A stretch of 64,000 nucleotides of DNA, taken from contig JAGCYD010000047.1 of assembly GCA_017960985.1 (NCBI GenBank), positions 1 through 64,000 on the forward strand, in the 5' to 3' direction. Shown piece by piece: positions 7,640 through 16,649 of this stretch. Below the pieces are notes generated by a model. That model was not told the DNA's origin, searched no databases, and saw only the letters and a list, made by a program, of their open reading frames with translations. This DNA comes from Bacteroidaceae bacterium. GTDB taxonomy: Bacteria; Bacteroidota; Bacteroidia; Bacteroidales; Bacteroidaceae. Position numbers and translations under genes: made by a program. Every line of letters begins with the position of its first letter. The stretch's first letter is position 1.

Positions 7640-9967
7640 ATGAAACCAAACCTCGTAATTGTAGAGAGCCCCGCAAAGGCAAAAACGATAGAAAAATTCC
7701 TCGGTGATGACTACAAGGTGATGTCCAGTTACGGACACATCCGCGATCTGAAGAAAAGAGCCTTCAGCATCAATACCGATACCTTCACACCGCAATACGA
7801 AATCCCTGCCGACAAGACAAGGCTGGTGAGCGAACTGAAGAACATGGCCAAGAAAGCACAGACCGTTTGGCTGGCTTCCGATGAGGACCGTGAAGGAGAA
7901 GCCATATCATGGCATCTGTTCGAGGTGCTCGACCTGAAACCCGAGAACACCAAGCGCATCGTCTTCCACGAAATTACGAAGACGGCCATCCTCGACGCCA
8001 TCAAGCATCCGCGGAAAATCGACCAGAATCTGGTGAATGCCCAACAGGCACGCCGTGTGCTGGACCGCATTGTGGGCTTCAAGTTGTCGCCCGTTCTCTG
8101 GTACAAGGTGAAGCCGTCGCTTTCGGCTGGCCGTGTGCAGAGCGTAGCCGTAAGGTTGATTGTAGAGCGCGAGCGCGAAATCAACAACTTCAAGGGCGAG
8201 GACTACTACCGCGTAACAGCGACCTTCCGTCTGCCCAGCGGAGAGGAGATGAAGGCCGAACTCGACCACCGTTTCCATACGAAGGAGGAGACCGAGGCTT
8301 TCCTCGAGCAATGCAAGACTGCCGAATTTACGATAGAGGACATACAGACCAAACCCGTCAAGCGCGTGCCCGCGCCTCCTTTCACAACGAGTACCTTGCA
8401 ACAGGAGGCTGCACACAAACTGAACTTCAGCGTGGCACAAACCATGATGGTGGCACAACGGTTGTACGAGAGTGGTCACATCACCTATATGCGTACCGAC
8501 AGCGTGAACCTTTCGAGCCTCTGCCTGAATACGAGCAAGGAGTACATCGCCAGCCAAATCGGCAAGGAGTATGTGAAGACACGCCGCTACCGCACCAACA
8601 GCAAGAGCGCACAGGAGGCACACGAAGCCATCCGTCCGACCTATATCGACAAACCCACCTTGGAGGGTAATAGTCAGGAGCGCAGACTCTACGACCTGAT
8701 TTGGAAGCGTACCGTAGCCAGTCAGATGGCCGCCGCCGAACTGGAAAAGACGACGGCAAACATCTGCATCAGCGGTTCGCAGTTCCAGTTTGTAGCAACG
8801 GGTGAGGTTGTGAAGTTCGACGGTTTCCTGCGCGTTTATCTCGAAACCCAGGAAGAGGATACCGAGGAGATACAGGGCAGTCTGCCCCAGATGAACAAGG
8901 GTGAGCAACTGACACGCAAGGATGTGGTAGCCACACAACGCTTTGCCAAGCGTCCGGCACGATACAACGAGGCAAGCCTCGTCCGCAAACTCGAGGAACT
9001 GGGCATCGGACGACCCTCGACCTACGCCACAACCATCACCACCATACAGAACCGAGAGTATGTGGAGAAGAAGGACAAGCCAGGCGAGAGTTGCACCTAC
9101 ACGACACTAACCCTGAAGGGGGACAAGATAAAGGAAAGCGAAAAGAGCATCACAACGGGAAGCGAACGGGGCAAACTCGTGCCCACAGACACGGGTATCG
9201 TCGTCAACGACTTCCTGCTGAAGCACTTCCCGCAAATCATGGACTATAACTTCACCGCCGATGTGGAGAAGAGTTTTGATGAGATTGCCGAGGGCAAGAC
9301 GGAGTGGAAACAGACCATGCAGGACTTCTACAAGGATTTCAATCCGCTGGTGGAAGACACCATGAACACCAAGGACGACCGCCGTGTTGGTGAGCGCGTA
9401 CTGGGAAAAGACCCCAAGACGGGACAAGATGTTTCCGTGAAAATCGGACGCTTCGGTGCCGTGGCACAAATCGGTTCGCTCAACGACCGCGAGAAACCAC
9501 GCTTTGCACGCCTGCAACCGACCCAAAGCATAGAGTCCATCACCCTGGAGGAAGCCCTCGAATTATTCCGCCTGCCCCGTGATCTGGGTAACTACAAGGG
9601 TATTCCCGTTTCCGTCGGGACAGGCCGATTCGGTCCCTATATCCAGTACCAAAAGCAGTATGTTTCCATACCCAAGGACATCGATCCGCTGGCCATCACC
9701 CTGAAGGAGGCTACGGTACTCATCCAGCAGAAGCAGGAAGAGGAGGCCAAGAAACTGGTGAAGACTTTTGAGGAAGAGCCTGAACTGTCCATCATCAACG
9801 GACGATTCGGCACCTACCTGCAATACAAAGGCAACAACTTCCACATGGCAAAGACCGACCAGAAGCGTGCGAAGGACCTGACCTACGATGAATGTATGAA
9901 CATCATCAACAACCAGGAAGAAAAGCCTGCCGCAAAAACACGACGCAACTTCAGCCGACGCAAATGA
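7640..9967 (+). CDS. topA: DNA topoisomerase I
   Basis: A 775-residue type IA topoisomerase that relaxes negative supercoils. The TOPRIM domain opens the protein, with the catalytic Glu in IVESPAKAK (E9) and the acidic triad DEDRE (D81, D83, E85). The active-site Tyr is Y283 in ITYMRTDSVNLS. The C-terminus has no zinc-finger cysteines; instead it carries repeats such as GRFGPYIQY and GRFGTYLQYKG, as is common in Bacteroidetes TopA, and a basic tail (TRRNFSRRK). The stop overlaps the aroK start by four bases (ATGA), so the two are translationally coupled. Confidence 0.97.
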   Translation: MKPNLVIVESPAKAKTIEKFLGDDYKVMSSYGHIRDLKKRAFSINTDTFTPQYEIPADKTRLVSELKNMAKKAQTVWLASDEDREGEAISWHLFEVLDLKPENTKRIVFHEITKTAILDAIKHPRKIDQNLVNAQQARRVLDRIVGFKLSPVLWYKVKPSLSAGRVQSVAVRLIVEREREINNFKGEDYYRVTATFRLPSGEEMKAELDHRFHTKEETEAFLEQCKTAEFTIEDIQTKPVKRVPAPPFTTSTLQQEAAHKLNFSVAQTMMVAQRLYESGHITYMRTDSVNLSSLCLNTSKEYIASQIGKEYVKTRRYRTNSKSAQEAHEAIRPTYIDKPTLEGNSQERRLYDLIWKRTVASQMAAAELEKTTANICISGSQFQFVATGEVVKFDGFLRVYLETQEEDTEEIQGSLPQMNKGEQLTRKDVVATQRFAKRPARYNEASLVRKLEELGIGRPSTYATTITTIQNREYVEKKDKPGESCTYTTLTLKGDKIKESEKSITTGSERGKLVPTDTGIVVNDFLLKHFPQIMDYNFTADVEKSFDEIAEGKTEWKQTMQDFYKDFNPLVEDTMNTKDDRRVGERVLGKDPKTGQDVSVKIGRFGAVAQIGSLNDREKPRFARLQPTQSIESITLEEALELFRLPRDLGNYKGIPVSVGTGRFGPYIQYQKQYVSIPKDIDPLAITLKEATVLIQQKQEEEAKKLVKTFEEEPELSIINGRFGTYLQYKGNNFHMAKTDQKRAKDLTYDECMNIINNQEEKPAAKTRRNFSRRK

Positions 9968-10491
9968 TACGCATTATCCTCATAGGATACATGGGGGCTG
10001 GGAAAACTACCATCGGCAGACAACTGGCCATGACTCTGGGACTCCAATTCTATGACCTCGATTGGTATATCGAGATGCGTTACCACAAGAAAGTCTCCGA
10101 GATATTTGCCGAAGAGGGGGAAGAACATTTCCGCGACCTCGAACGACGGATGCTGCACGAAGTGGCTGAGTTCGAGGATGTCGTCATCAGTTGCGGAGGC
10201 GGCACACCCTGTTTCTTCGACAATATGGATTACATGAACCAGCAGGCAGAGACCATCTATCTGAAGATTGAACCTGAGGTGCTGGCAATGCACCTGAAGA
10301 TGGGCAGAACCGTTCGCCCGCTGATTCTCGGCAAGTCGGAAGACGAACTGCTGCAATACATCAAGGACTCGCTCGTCGTACGCGAGCCTTACTACATGAA
10401 GGCAAAACACATCCTTGATGTCAGCCTCATGGATAACTTTGAGAAAATCGCAATAACCATCAACCTTATACGCGAAAGACTGGGCTTATGA
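9964..10491 (+). CDS. aroK: Shikimate kinase
   Basis: A 175-residue P-loop kinase that phosphorylates shikimate at the 3-OH in aromatic amino acid synthesis. Seen: Walker A GYMGAGKTT near the N-terminus, the shikimate-binding DLDWYIE, the glycine-rich SCGGGTP, and a lid with MGRTVRPL. The ATG at 9964 overlaps the topA stop by four bases and gives a family-length protein, so a longer upstream start is rejected. The gene also overlaps speA by four bases. Confidence 0.95.
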   Translation: MIRIILIGYMGAGKTTIGRQLAMTLGLQFYDLDWYIEMRYHKKVSEIFAEEGEEHFRDLERRMLHEVAEFEDVVISCGGGTPCFFDNMDYMNQQAETIYLKIEPEVLAMHLKMGRTVRPLILGKSEDELLQYIKDSLVVREPYYMKAKHILDVSLMDNFEKIAITINLIRERLGL

Positions 10492-12380
10492 GAAAGTGGC
10501 GCATCGAAGACTCGGAAGAGCTTTACAACATCAAAGGCTGGGGAGTCAGTTACTTCGGCATCAACGAAAAAGGGCATGTCTATGTCACGCCCAAGAAAAA
10601 CAATGTACAGGTGGACCTGAAGGATGTGGTCGATGAACTGGCCAGCCGTCATGTCACAGCGCCCGTGCTGCTGCGTTTCCCTGATATCCTCGATAACCGT
10701 ATCGAGAAAACCGACGAGTGTTTCCGCAAGGCTGCCAAGGAATACGACTATCAGGCAGAGCACTTTATCATCTTCCCGGTCAAGGTGAACCAGATGCGCC
10801 CCGTCGTTGAGGAAATCATCAGTCACGGCAAGCGTTACAACCTCGGTCTGGAAGCAGGCTCGAAGCCTGAACTCCATGCCGTGCTGGCCACGAACATGGA
10901 TAGCGACAGCCTCATCATCTGCAACGGCCATAAGGACCAGAACTTCATCGAACTGGCGCTGCTGGCACAGAAGATGGGTAAGCGTGTGTTCCTGGTCATC
11001 GAGAAACTGCCCGAACTGAAGATTATCGCCGAAACGGCCAAGCGCCTCGGCGTGCGCCCCAATCTGGGCATCCGCATCAAACTGGCAGCAAACGGCAGCG
11101 GAAAGTGGAGCGAGAGCGGAGGCGATGCCTCGAAGTTCGGACTGAACTCCTCGGAGTTGCTGATGGCATTGCAGATGCTCGACGAGATGCAACTGCGCGA
11201 CTGCCTGAAGTTGCTGCACTTCCACATCGGTAGCCAGATAACGAAGATTCGCCGCATCAGTACCGCCCTGCGCGAGGCAGCACAATACTATGTGCAACTG
11301 CACTCCATGGGCTTCGACATCAAATTCATCGATTGCGGTGGCGGACTGGGTGTGGACTACGACGGCACACGCTCCAGCAACAGCGAAAGTTCCGTGAACT
11401 ACTCGATACAGGAGTATGTGAACGACTGTGTATATACACTCGTGGAGGCTTCCAACCAGAACAATATCCCGCATCCCAACATCATCACCGAGGGCGGACG
11501 GTCGCTGACGGCACACCATAGTGTGCTCATCGTGGATGTGATGGAGAGTGTCACGGCTCCCCAGATGCCCGAGGACTTCCAACCTGGCGAGGACGACCAC
11601 AAACTGGTGCACGATCTGACAGAGATCTGGGACAAGCTATCGACCCGCTCGCTGCTGGAGGACTGGCACGATGCACAAGACATCCGCGAAGAGGCACTCG
11701 ACCTGTTCCGCCACGGCTTCATCGACCTGAAGACCCGCGCACAAATCGAGTCGCTGTACTGGGCTATCAGTCACGAGGTGGCGGAACTGGCGCACCACCA
11801 GAAGCATGTACCCGACGAACTGCGCACACTCGACAAGCAAATGGCCGACAAATACTTCTGCAACTTCTCCCTGTTCCAATCGCTGCCCGACAGTTGGGCG
11901 CTCGACCAGTTGTTCCCCATCATGCCCATCGCACGGCTTAACGAACAACCTACACGCAGCGCCACGCTGCAAGATATCACCTGCGACTCGGATGGTAAGA
12001 TAACCACCTATATCAATGGCGGACAACAGAAGAATTATATCCCCCTGCACTCCATAAAAGCCGACGAGCATTATTACATCGGCGTGTTCCTCGTGGGAGC
12101 CTATCAGGAAATCCTCGGCAATATGCACAACCTCTTCGGGGATACCAATGCCGTACACATCTCCGTGTCGAAGGAGGACTACACCATCGAACAGGTCATC
12201 GACGGCGAGACCGTTGCCGATGTGCTGGAATATGTGCAGTACGACCCGAAACGCCTCGTCCGCCGACTCGAAATCTGGGTCAGCAAGGCCATCAAGGACG
12301 GCAAGATTACGGAGAGCGAAGGTAAGGAATTTATCTCCAACTACCGAGCAGGACTCTATGGATACACCTATCTTGAGTGA
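10488..12380 (+). CDS. speA: Biosynthetic arginine decarboxylase
   Basis: A 630-residue PLP enzyme of the fold-III decarboxylase family that converts arginine to agmatine for polyamine synthesis. The PLP lysine is K99 in FPVKVNQ. A glycine-rich PLP phosphate loop is visible in FIDCGGGLGVDYDG, and the late GVFLVGAYQEILG segment fits the C-terminal beta domain of this family. The length matches SpeA. It starts in an ATGA overlap with aroK; its stop codon falls in a 7-bp repeat run shared with the argB start. Confidence 0.95.
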   Translation: MRKWRIEDSEELYNIKGWGVSYFGINEKGHVYVTPKKNNVQVDLKDVVDELASRHVTAPVLLRFPDILDNRIEKTDECFRKAAKEYDYQAEHFIIFPVKVNQMRPVVEEIISHGKRYNLGLEAGSKPELHAVLATNMDSDSLIICNGHKDQNFIELALLAQKMGKRVFLVIEKLPELKIIAETAKRLGVRPNLGIRIKLAANGSGKWSESGGDASKFGLNSSELLMALQMLDEMQLRDCLKLLHFHIGSQITKIRRISTALREAAQYYVQLHSMGFDIKFIDCGGGLGVDYDGTRSSNSESSVNYSIQEYVNDCVYTLVEASNQNNIPHPNIITEGGRSLTAHHSVLIVDVMESVTAPQMPEDFQPGEDDHKLVHDLTEIWDKLSTRSLLEDWHDAQDIREEALDLFRHGFIDLKTRAQIESLYWAISHEVAELAHHQKHVPDELRTLDKQMADKYFCNFSLFQSLPDSWALDQLFPIMPIARLNEQPTRSATLQDITCDSDGKITTYINGGQQKNYIPLHSIKADEHYYIGVFLVGAYQEILGNMHNLFGDTNAVHISVSKEDYTIEQVIDGETVADVLEYVQYDPKRLVRRLEIWVSKAIKDGKITESEGKEFISNYRAGLYGYTYLE

Positions 12381-12402
12381 AAAATGAAGCGTGAAGAATT
12401 AA
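12375..12402. repeat. Heptanucleotide repeat run at the speA-argB junction
   Basis: Reads GAGTGAA, AAATGAA, GCGTGAA, GAATTAA: four degenerate 7-bp units. The speA TGA lies in the first unit and the argB ATG in the second. Confidence 0.6.
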
Positions 12403-13139
12403 TTGTCTTGAAGGTTGGAGGGGCAGTCGTGGAGAATCCCGAGTCGCTCCAGCAATTGATAAAAGAATTTGCTGCCATCGAAGGACCGAAGGTGCTCGTT
12501 CATGGTGGCGGGCGCTCGGCTACGGCTTTGGCCACACAACTGGGCATAGAGACCAAGATGGTGAACGGACGGCGCATCACGGACGACGAGATGCTGCGTA
12601 CCGTGACGATGGTATATGGCGGACTGGTGAACAAGAACATTGTGGCACAACTGCAAGCCGCTGGCGTGAATGCACTGGGACTGACGGGAGCCGATATGGA
12701 CATCATCCGCAGTCACCGCAGACCCATTCGCAACGGCATCGACTACGGATGGGTGGGCGATGTGGATCGTGCCGACGGGAAGCGTCTCGCCTCTCTCGCA
12801 CAGCAGGGCATCGTGCCCGTCATTGCTCCACTGACCCACGACGGAGAAGGACATCTGCTCAATACCAATGCCGATACGATGGCAAGCACTACGGCATGTG
12901 CCTTGGCACCCTATTTCGAGGTAACCCTGAAGTTTGCCTTCGAGAAGCGCGGCGTACTGCGCAATCCCGACGACGAGGACAGCGTAATCCTGCATATTAC
13001 CGAAGAGGACTTCCATCGCCTGTTGGATGAAGGTGTTGTGCAGGGTGGTATGATTCCCAAACTCGAGAATGCCTTTCAGGCCATTCACGAAGGTGTGAGC
13101 CGTGTTGTCATCGGCGAAACTGTCATTACCAGTACATGA
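12384..13139 (+). CDS. argB: Acetylglutamate kinase family (acetyl- or succinylglutamate)
   Basis: A 251-residue amino-acid kinase that makes the acyl-glutamyl phosphate in arginine synthesis. Seen: the N-terminal KVGGAVVE, the HGGGRSA substrate loop, the LTGADMDII stretch and a late NTNADTMAS that matches the nucleotide-binding side. The ATG at 12384 is three bases after the speA stop. Some Bacteroidetes use N-succinylated intermediates, so whether the substrate is acetyl- or succinylglutamate cannot be decided here. Pairing with speA puts an arginine-making and an arginine-consuming step together. The stop overlaps the sigma factor start (ATGA). Confidence 0.92.
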   Translation: MKREELIVLKVGGAVVENPESLQQLIKEFAAIEGPKVLVHGGGRSATALATQLGIETKMVNGRRITDDEMLRTVTMVYGGLVNKNIVAQLQAAGVNALGLTGADMDIIRSHRRPIRNGIDYGWVGDVDRADGKRLASLAQQGIVPVIAPLTHDGEGHLLNTNADTMASTTACALAPYFEVTLKFAFEKRGVLRNPDDEDSVILHITEEDFHRLLDEGVVQGGMIPKLENAFQAIHEGVSRVVIGETVITST

Positions 13140-13624
13140 AAACGATGGACTTCCGCACTGATGTTCTGCCGCTAAAGGACAAACTATTCCGGTTGGCCTT
13201 GCGCATTACGCTCGACAGACAGGAGGCGGAAGACATCACACAGGAAACTCTCATCAAAGTGTGGGAGAAACGCGACGAGTGGCACCAGATACAAAACATG
13301 GAGGCCTATTGCCTAACCATCGCACGCCATTTGGCTATCGACGCCACTAAGAGTAAGCGTTCAGCACATCTCAGCCTTTCGGAAACAAACGAAACCTTAC
13401 ATGCCGCAGGCCTTTTACCTGATGACGACCTTGATTTGCGCCAGCGTGTTGCTGCCATACGAAACCTCATCAACGAGCTGCCCGAAGTACAGCGCACCAT
13501 CGTCCAACTGCGAGACATCGAGGGACTGCGCTACAACGATATCGCACAGGTCACTGGACTCACGGAAACACAAGTCAAGGTTTATCTTCACCGTGCCCGA
13601 AAGAAAATAAAGGATTTGTTATAA
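13136..13624 (+). CDS. ECF-type RNA polymerase sigma factor
   Basis: A 162-residue sigma-70 family factor of the ECF class. Region 2 is seen in AEDITQETLIKVWEKRDEW and the following NMEAYCLTIARHLAID; region 4 in LPEVQRTIVQLRDIEGL, then DIAQVTGLTETQVKVYLHRA. Regions 1.1 and 3 are absent, as expected. The start at 13136 overlaps the argB stop; a second Met at 13145 is possible. The next gene, after a 127-bp gap, has the layout of an anti-sigma factor. The signal it answers to is not visible. Confidence 0.92.
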   Translation: MKTMDFRTDVLPLKDKLFRLALRITLDRQEAEDITQETLIKVWEKRDEWHQIQNMEAYCLTIARHLAIDATKSKRSAHLSLSETNETLHAAGLLPDDDLDLRQRVAAIRNLINELPEVQRTIVQLRDIEGLRYNDIAQVTGLTETQVKVYLHRARKKIKDLL

Positions 13625-13634
13625 TCCTACTTTA

Positions 13635-13659
13635 TGCCACCGCCAAGGGCGATATGGCA
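13635..13659 (+). promoter_or_regulatory. Hairpin between sigma and anti-sigma genes
   Basis: TGCCA (13635-13639) pairs with TGGCA (13655-13659), and inner CGCC with GGCG. It is followed by an A run rather than a T run, so it is not a normal terminator for the plus strand. It may tune expression or RNA stability between the two genes. Confidence 0.4.
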
Positions 13660-13751
13660 AAAAAATTCCGGGAAACTGTAACTTTTCTTTCCTTCATTCG
13701 TCTCTTTTATTAGAGACAGCCACAAAACAAGTGCGTTGTAAACAAAAAGTA

Positions 13752-14264
13752 ATGGATTACAAGTACATCGAACAACTACTGGAGCGCTACTGGGAATGCC
13801 AGACCACGATTGAGGAAGAGGATATCTTACGCTCTTTCTTTGCACAAGAGGACATTCCTGCCCGTCTGCTCTGCTACCGCGACATGTTCGTGGCCGAAGA
13901 ACAGATGCAGAAGGAACAATTGAGCGAGGACTTCGACCAGCGCATCCTGGCTCTCATCGAGAAAAAAGAAACGGCCAAGGGTACTCAGGGGACATCGGAG
14001 AACATCAAGCCTCTAACCTTCGCCCAGCGCCTCCGTCCACTCTATCAGGCTGCTGCCTGTGTGGCCATCCTGCTCTGCATCGGCATGGCTGCACAACAGG
14101 GATTCCAGCGACACGGAGAAGATGAAGCAACCCTGTCCGGCGCCCCCACGATGGCATCGGCAGAAGACACCATCCGATTGTTCCTCGATATGCCTAAAGA
14201 GTCGAAAAACACCGAAGCAGTATTGCCCGTTGCACCCGACACACTCGGGGCGGTACAACCTTAG
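13752..14264 (+). CDS. Probable anti-sigma factor, single-pass membrane protein
   Basis: A 170-residue protein starting MDYKYIEQLLERYWEC. The ATG at 13752 is preferred over an in-frame one at 13731, since this opening is typical of the small proteins that follow ECF sigma genes in Bacteroidetes. The first 95 residues are helical, charged and cytoplasmic. One membrane segment lies at about 100-118 (AAACVAILLCIGMA). The rest is a short periplasmic tail of low complexity. No zinc anti-sigma motif (HxxxCxxC) is present. Position and architecture suggest that it holds the sigma factor at the membrane; this is inference. Confidence 0.65.
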   Translation: MDYKYIEQLLERYWECQTTIEEEDILRSFFAQEDIPARLLCYRDMFVAEEQMQKEQLSEDFDQRILALIEKKETAKGTQGTSENIKPLTFAQRLRPLYQAAACVAILLCIGMAAQQGFQRHGEDEATLSGAPTMASAEDTIRLFLDMPKESKNTEAVLPVAPDTLGAVQP

Positions 14265-14307
14265 AATACTTTTTCAACCAATATAAAACAATCTATGCTT
14301 TTAACCC

Positions 14308-14346
14308 CAAAAGAGGTTGCCCGTGAGGGTAGCCTCTTTTGTTTTA
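14308..14346 (+). terminator. Rho-independent terminator
   Basis: AAAAGAGG pairs with CCTCTTTT, extended by CCC and GGG, with a T-rich tail. It closes the sigma/anti-sigma unit and lies in front of the end of ribF. Confidence 0.8.
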
Positions 14347-14364
14347 TTCCATTCGGAAACAAAC

Positions 14365-15273
14365 TCAACTTTCCGACAATATCTGTTCGGTCATCTCCTT
14401 GTCCTTCTGTAACTGACGGGACAATTCCTCACGGGAAGAAAAACGCTGTTCCTCGCGCAAACGACCGACAAACTCAACCGTAATCCGCTGCCCATACAGA
14501 TTCCCGTCGTAGTGCAGCAAGTTCACCTCGACCGACACGGCACTACCATTGTCGATAGTCGGGCGGTTGCCGATATTCAGCATCCCCGCATGGCGCGTTC
14601 CGTCAGGCAACATCACCCACACGGCATATGCCCCATGGGCAGGCAGAAGTTTCTCCGCATCGAACTCGATATTCGCCGTGGGGAAACCCAGTTCGTGTCC
14701 TACCTGATGACCGTACACAACCTTTCCGGCTATCGAATAGGGATGTCCCAGCATCTCCGAGCCCGCCGACACATCGCCAGCCATCAACAAGCGGCGACAC
14801 TGACTGCTACTCACATGCGCCCCGGGCAGTTCCTCGGCACGGACAACCTCAATGCCCGTCTCCTGTCCCCATTGCAGGTAATCCTCCCATGTACCTCCGC
14901 CGTGTCCAAAGCGATGGTCATAACCCAAAAGCAAGGCGCGCACATCCAACTGCTCATGCAACACCTGGTCCATGAACGCCTTGGCAGACTGTTGGCTCAA
15001 TTCCGGGGTAAAGGGAAGTACGACAATATCGTCCACCTCCGTCTCGCGAAGCAACTGCAACTTCTCGTCCAGTGTCGTCAATAGCGACGGCACGAAATCA
15101 GGAGTAACAACCGTTCGCGGATGACGGTCGAAAGTCACCAGCAGACTCGCCATTCCCCTACGCCTCGCCTCCTCTTTCAACTGACGAATCAAATGCAAAT
15201 GTCCCCGATGAACTCCATCGAAGAACCCTATGCTGGCAATCCTCGCCTGACACTCTATTGAACGATTATCCAT
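14365..15273 (-). CDS. ribF: Bifunctional riboflavin kinase/FAD synthetase
   Basis: A 302-residue enzyme that makes FMN from riboflavin and FAD from FMN. The N-terminal adenylyltransferase half shows GFFDGVHRGH (HxGH-type) and the late VSSSQCRRLL; the C-terminal flavokinase half shows GELFPTAN-like GHELGFPTAN and a final VEFVGRLREEQRF. The ATG at 15273 is used because it is only 8 bp below a strong -7 box on the minus strand; the longer reading frame upstream would encode promoter and 7-bp repeat DNA. Confidence 0.95.
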   Translation of the reverse strand: MDNRSIECQARIASIGFFDGVHRGHLHLIRQLKEEARRRGMASLLVTFDRHPRTVVTPDFVPSLLTTLDEKLQLLRETEVDDIVVLPFTPELSQQSAKAFMDQVLHEQLDVRALLLGYDHRFGHGGGTWEDYLQWGQETGIEVVRAEELPGAHVSSSQCRRLLMAGDVSAGSEMLGHPYSIAGKVVYGHQVGHELGFPTANIEFDAEKLLPAHGAYAVWVMLPDGTRHAGMLNIGNRPTIDNGSAVSVEVNLLHYDGNLYGQRITVEFVGRLREEQRFSSREELSRQLQKDKEMTEQILSES

Positions 15274-15281
15274 AGCAGTTG

Positions 15282-15289
15282 CAAAGGTA
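15282..15289 (-). promoter_or_regulatory. -7 element TACCTTTG of ribF
   Basis: CAAAGGTA on the plus strand. It is divergent to the tRNA-Met promoter; the two -7 boxes are 42 bp apart. Confidence 0.6.
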
Positions 15290-15293
15290 CAAA

Positions 15294-15328
15294 ATTTTAA
15301 TTTTTCATTTTTAATTTTTAATTTATTT
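15294..15328. repeat. Heptanucleotide repeat run between ribF and tRNA-Met
   Basis: Five units: ATTTTAA, TTTTTCA, TTTTTAA, TTTTTAA, TTTATTT. It fills the space between the two divergent promoters. Confidence 0.7.
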
Positions 15329-15331
15329 TCG

Positions 15332-15339
15332 TACCTTTG
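15332..15339 (+). promoter_or_regulatory. -7 element TACCTTTG of tRNA-Met
   Basis: TAnnTTTG match 31 bp before the tRNA 5' end; no -33 TTTG is seen because the repeat run occupies that place. Confidence 0.55.
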
Positions 15340-15370
15340 CACCCGCAAGTCACCACCGCGTGCCTGCACT

Positions 15371-15444
15371 GGACTTGTAGCTCAGTTGGTTAGAGCAACA
15401 GACTCATAATCTGGAGGTCGTAGGTTCAAGCCCTACCTGGTCCA
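15371..15444 (+). tRNA. tRNA-Met (CAT)
   Basis: A 74-base cloverleaf: acceptor GGACTTG/CTGGTCC (one T-T mismatch), D arm GCTC/GAGC, anticodon loop CTCATAA with anticodon CAT, T arm GTAGG/CCTAC around TTCAAGC, discriminator A. CCA is not encoded. Elongator Met is most likely; an Ile tRNA with modified CAT cannot be excluded by eye. Confidence 0.9.
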
Positions 15445-15445
15445 C

Positions 15446-15477
15446 AACAAATGCTTCACTATCGTGAGGCATTTGTT
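15446..15477. terminator. Bidirectional terminator after tRNA-Met
   Basis: AACAAATGCTTCAC pairs with GTGAGGCATTTGTT around a four-base loop. It overlaps the stop codon of the RhuM-family gene on the other strand. Confidence 0.75.
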
Positions 15478-16474
15478 ATTTGCACTTTAATTGTTTAAGG
15501 TCATTGTCCAAATCCTTAATGCTATTCAAGTGTGTCAATGCCTTTTCTTTTTCTTTGTAGATAGTATATTCCGCTTCTGCTTTTTGTTTGGCCAATTCAT
15601 GGGAGATAGTTCCTGCATCCTCCAATAATTGTCGTTCATTCATTCTCAGAATCATATCCAAGCGCTCCTTCCAGTCTTTCATATACATTGGCTTATGCGC
15701 CAGCGCTTGTGCTTCGGCGTATGCCAAATATTGTTCAACTATGAGCTTCAATGCCTGTAGTTCATCTTCTTTCAGATAGTTCTTCCCCACAAGGATATCT
15801 TGCTTCCCCACCTTTTCTGTTGCACTTGTAGAGGTTAGGCCCATCAATGGCAACGAAGCATTAGCACGATAATAAACCAATTCTGCTGCAGTTTTCTCAC
15901 TTACGGCCCAAAGCAATTTATTCTGTACCTCCTTAAAGAACTGGATAGTCATCTCGTCTGATGGGTCATAGTCGATACTTGTTTTATAGATATCTTTGAT
16001 TTGCTGATAAAAGACTTTCTCCTCCAAACGAATCTCCCGAATCTTTTCGATGAGTTCGCGGAAGTAGTTCATGGAAGAGCCCTTCTTGAAACGCTCCTCA
16101 TTTAGCGCATAACCACGAATAATGTAGTCGCGCAATCGCTGTGTTGCCCATATACGGAACAATGTACCTTGACGGGACTTCACCCGGTAACCAACGGAAA
16201 TTATAACATCAAGGTTATAGTAATTGGTGGGTTTTGTAGAAAAATCGGAAATTCCGATTTTTCTCATAGTTTGAGCCTCCGACAACTCTTTTTCTTGATA
16301 TATATTTAAGATGTGCTCATTAATTGTAGAGCGAGATTTGCCAAAGAGAAGGCTCATCTGATCAATTGTCAACCAAACCGTTTCATCTTGAAACAGCACA
16401 TCTACTTTCACATTACCATCTTCTGATTGGTAAAGTACTATTTCATCTTGTATAGGCATCAAATCGCTATTCAT
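15476..16474 (-). CDS. RhuM-family protein
   Basis: A 332-residue protein of the RhuM (virulence RhuM) family. Its N-terminal part carries the family pattern: a DVLFQDETVWLTIDQMSLLF opening, then SRSTINEHI with helix-turn-helix character, and the ISVGYRVKSRQGTLFRIWAT block around residues 90-110. The C-terminal half is helical and charged. The biochemical role is unknown; relatives are common cargo of genomic islands. It is alone, convergent to the neighbouring tRNA-Met, and visibly richer in A+T than its neighbours. No integrase, toxin or antitoxin is adjacent. The start MNSDL follows a promoter-like box and palindrome. Confidence 0.85.
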   Translation of the reverse strand: MNSDLMPIQDEIVLYQSEDGNVKVDVLFQDETVWLTIDQMSLLFGKSRSTINEHILNIYQEKELSEAQTMRKIGISDFSTKPTNYYNLDVIISVGYRVKSRQGTLFRIWATQRLRDYIIRGYALNEERFKKGSSMNYFRELIEKIREIRLEEKVFYQQIKDIYKTSIDYDPSDEMTIQFFKEVQNKLLWAVSEKTAAELVYYRANASLPLMGLTSTSATEKVGKQDILVGKNYLKEDELQALKLIVEQYLAYAEAQALAHKPMYMKDWKERLDMILRMNERQLLEDAGTISHELAKQKAEAEYTIYKEKEKALTHLNSIKDLDNDLKQLKCK

Positions 16475-16509
16475 TGTATTCCTTTTTCATGGTTGATTTG
16501 GCAATAAAG

Positions 16510-16528
16510 TTACAAATAAAATTTGTAA
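16510..16528. promoter_or_regulatory. Perfect palindrome upstream of the RhuM-family gene
   Basis: TTACAAAT, AAA, ATTTGTAA. It lies 36 bp before the start codon and just downstream of a minus-strand TAGTTTTG -7 box (16530-16537), a position suited to repression. Confidence 0.5.
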
Positions 16529-16649
16529 TCAAAACTATATTGCTAGACTTTTGCCTATAAAGGGATTATAAAGATAGATTCGGGAGTATCCCTGTGCCCG
16601 TTCAGCGTAAAAGTGAAAGGTATAAGTAGCACATGTTAAATAGATTTAC

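Noticed and set aside
7907..8938. A 343-codon frame antisense to topA
   Set aside because: topA has all catalytic residues; the antisense has no recognisable motif.
13752..14264. A pyruvate-ferredoxin oxidoreductase label for the gene behind the sigma factor
   Set aside because: The protein has no cofactor motif and is far too short; its layout is that of an anti-sigma factor.
15371..16474. tRNA-Met as the attachment site of an integrated element carrying the RhuM-family gene
   Set aside because: There is no integrase and no second copy of the tRNA end at the far side of the gene.
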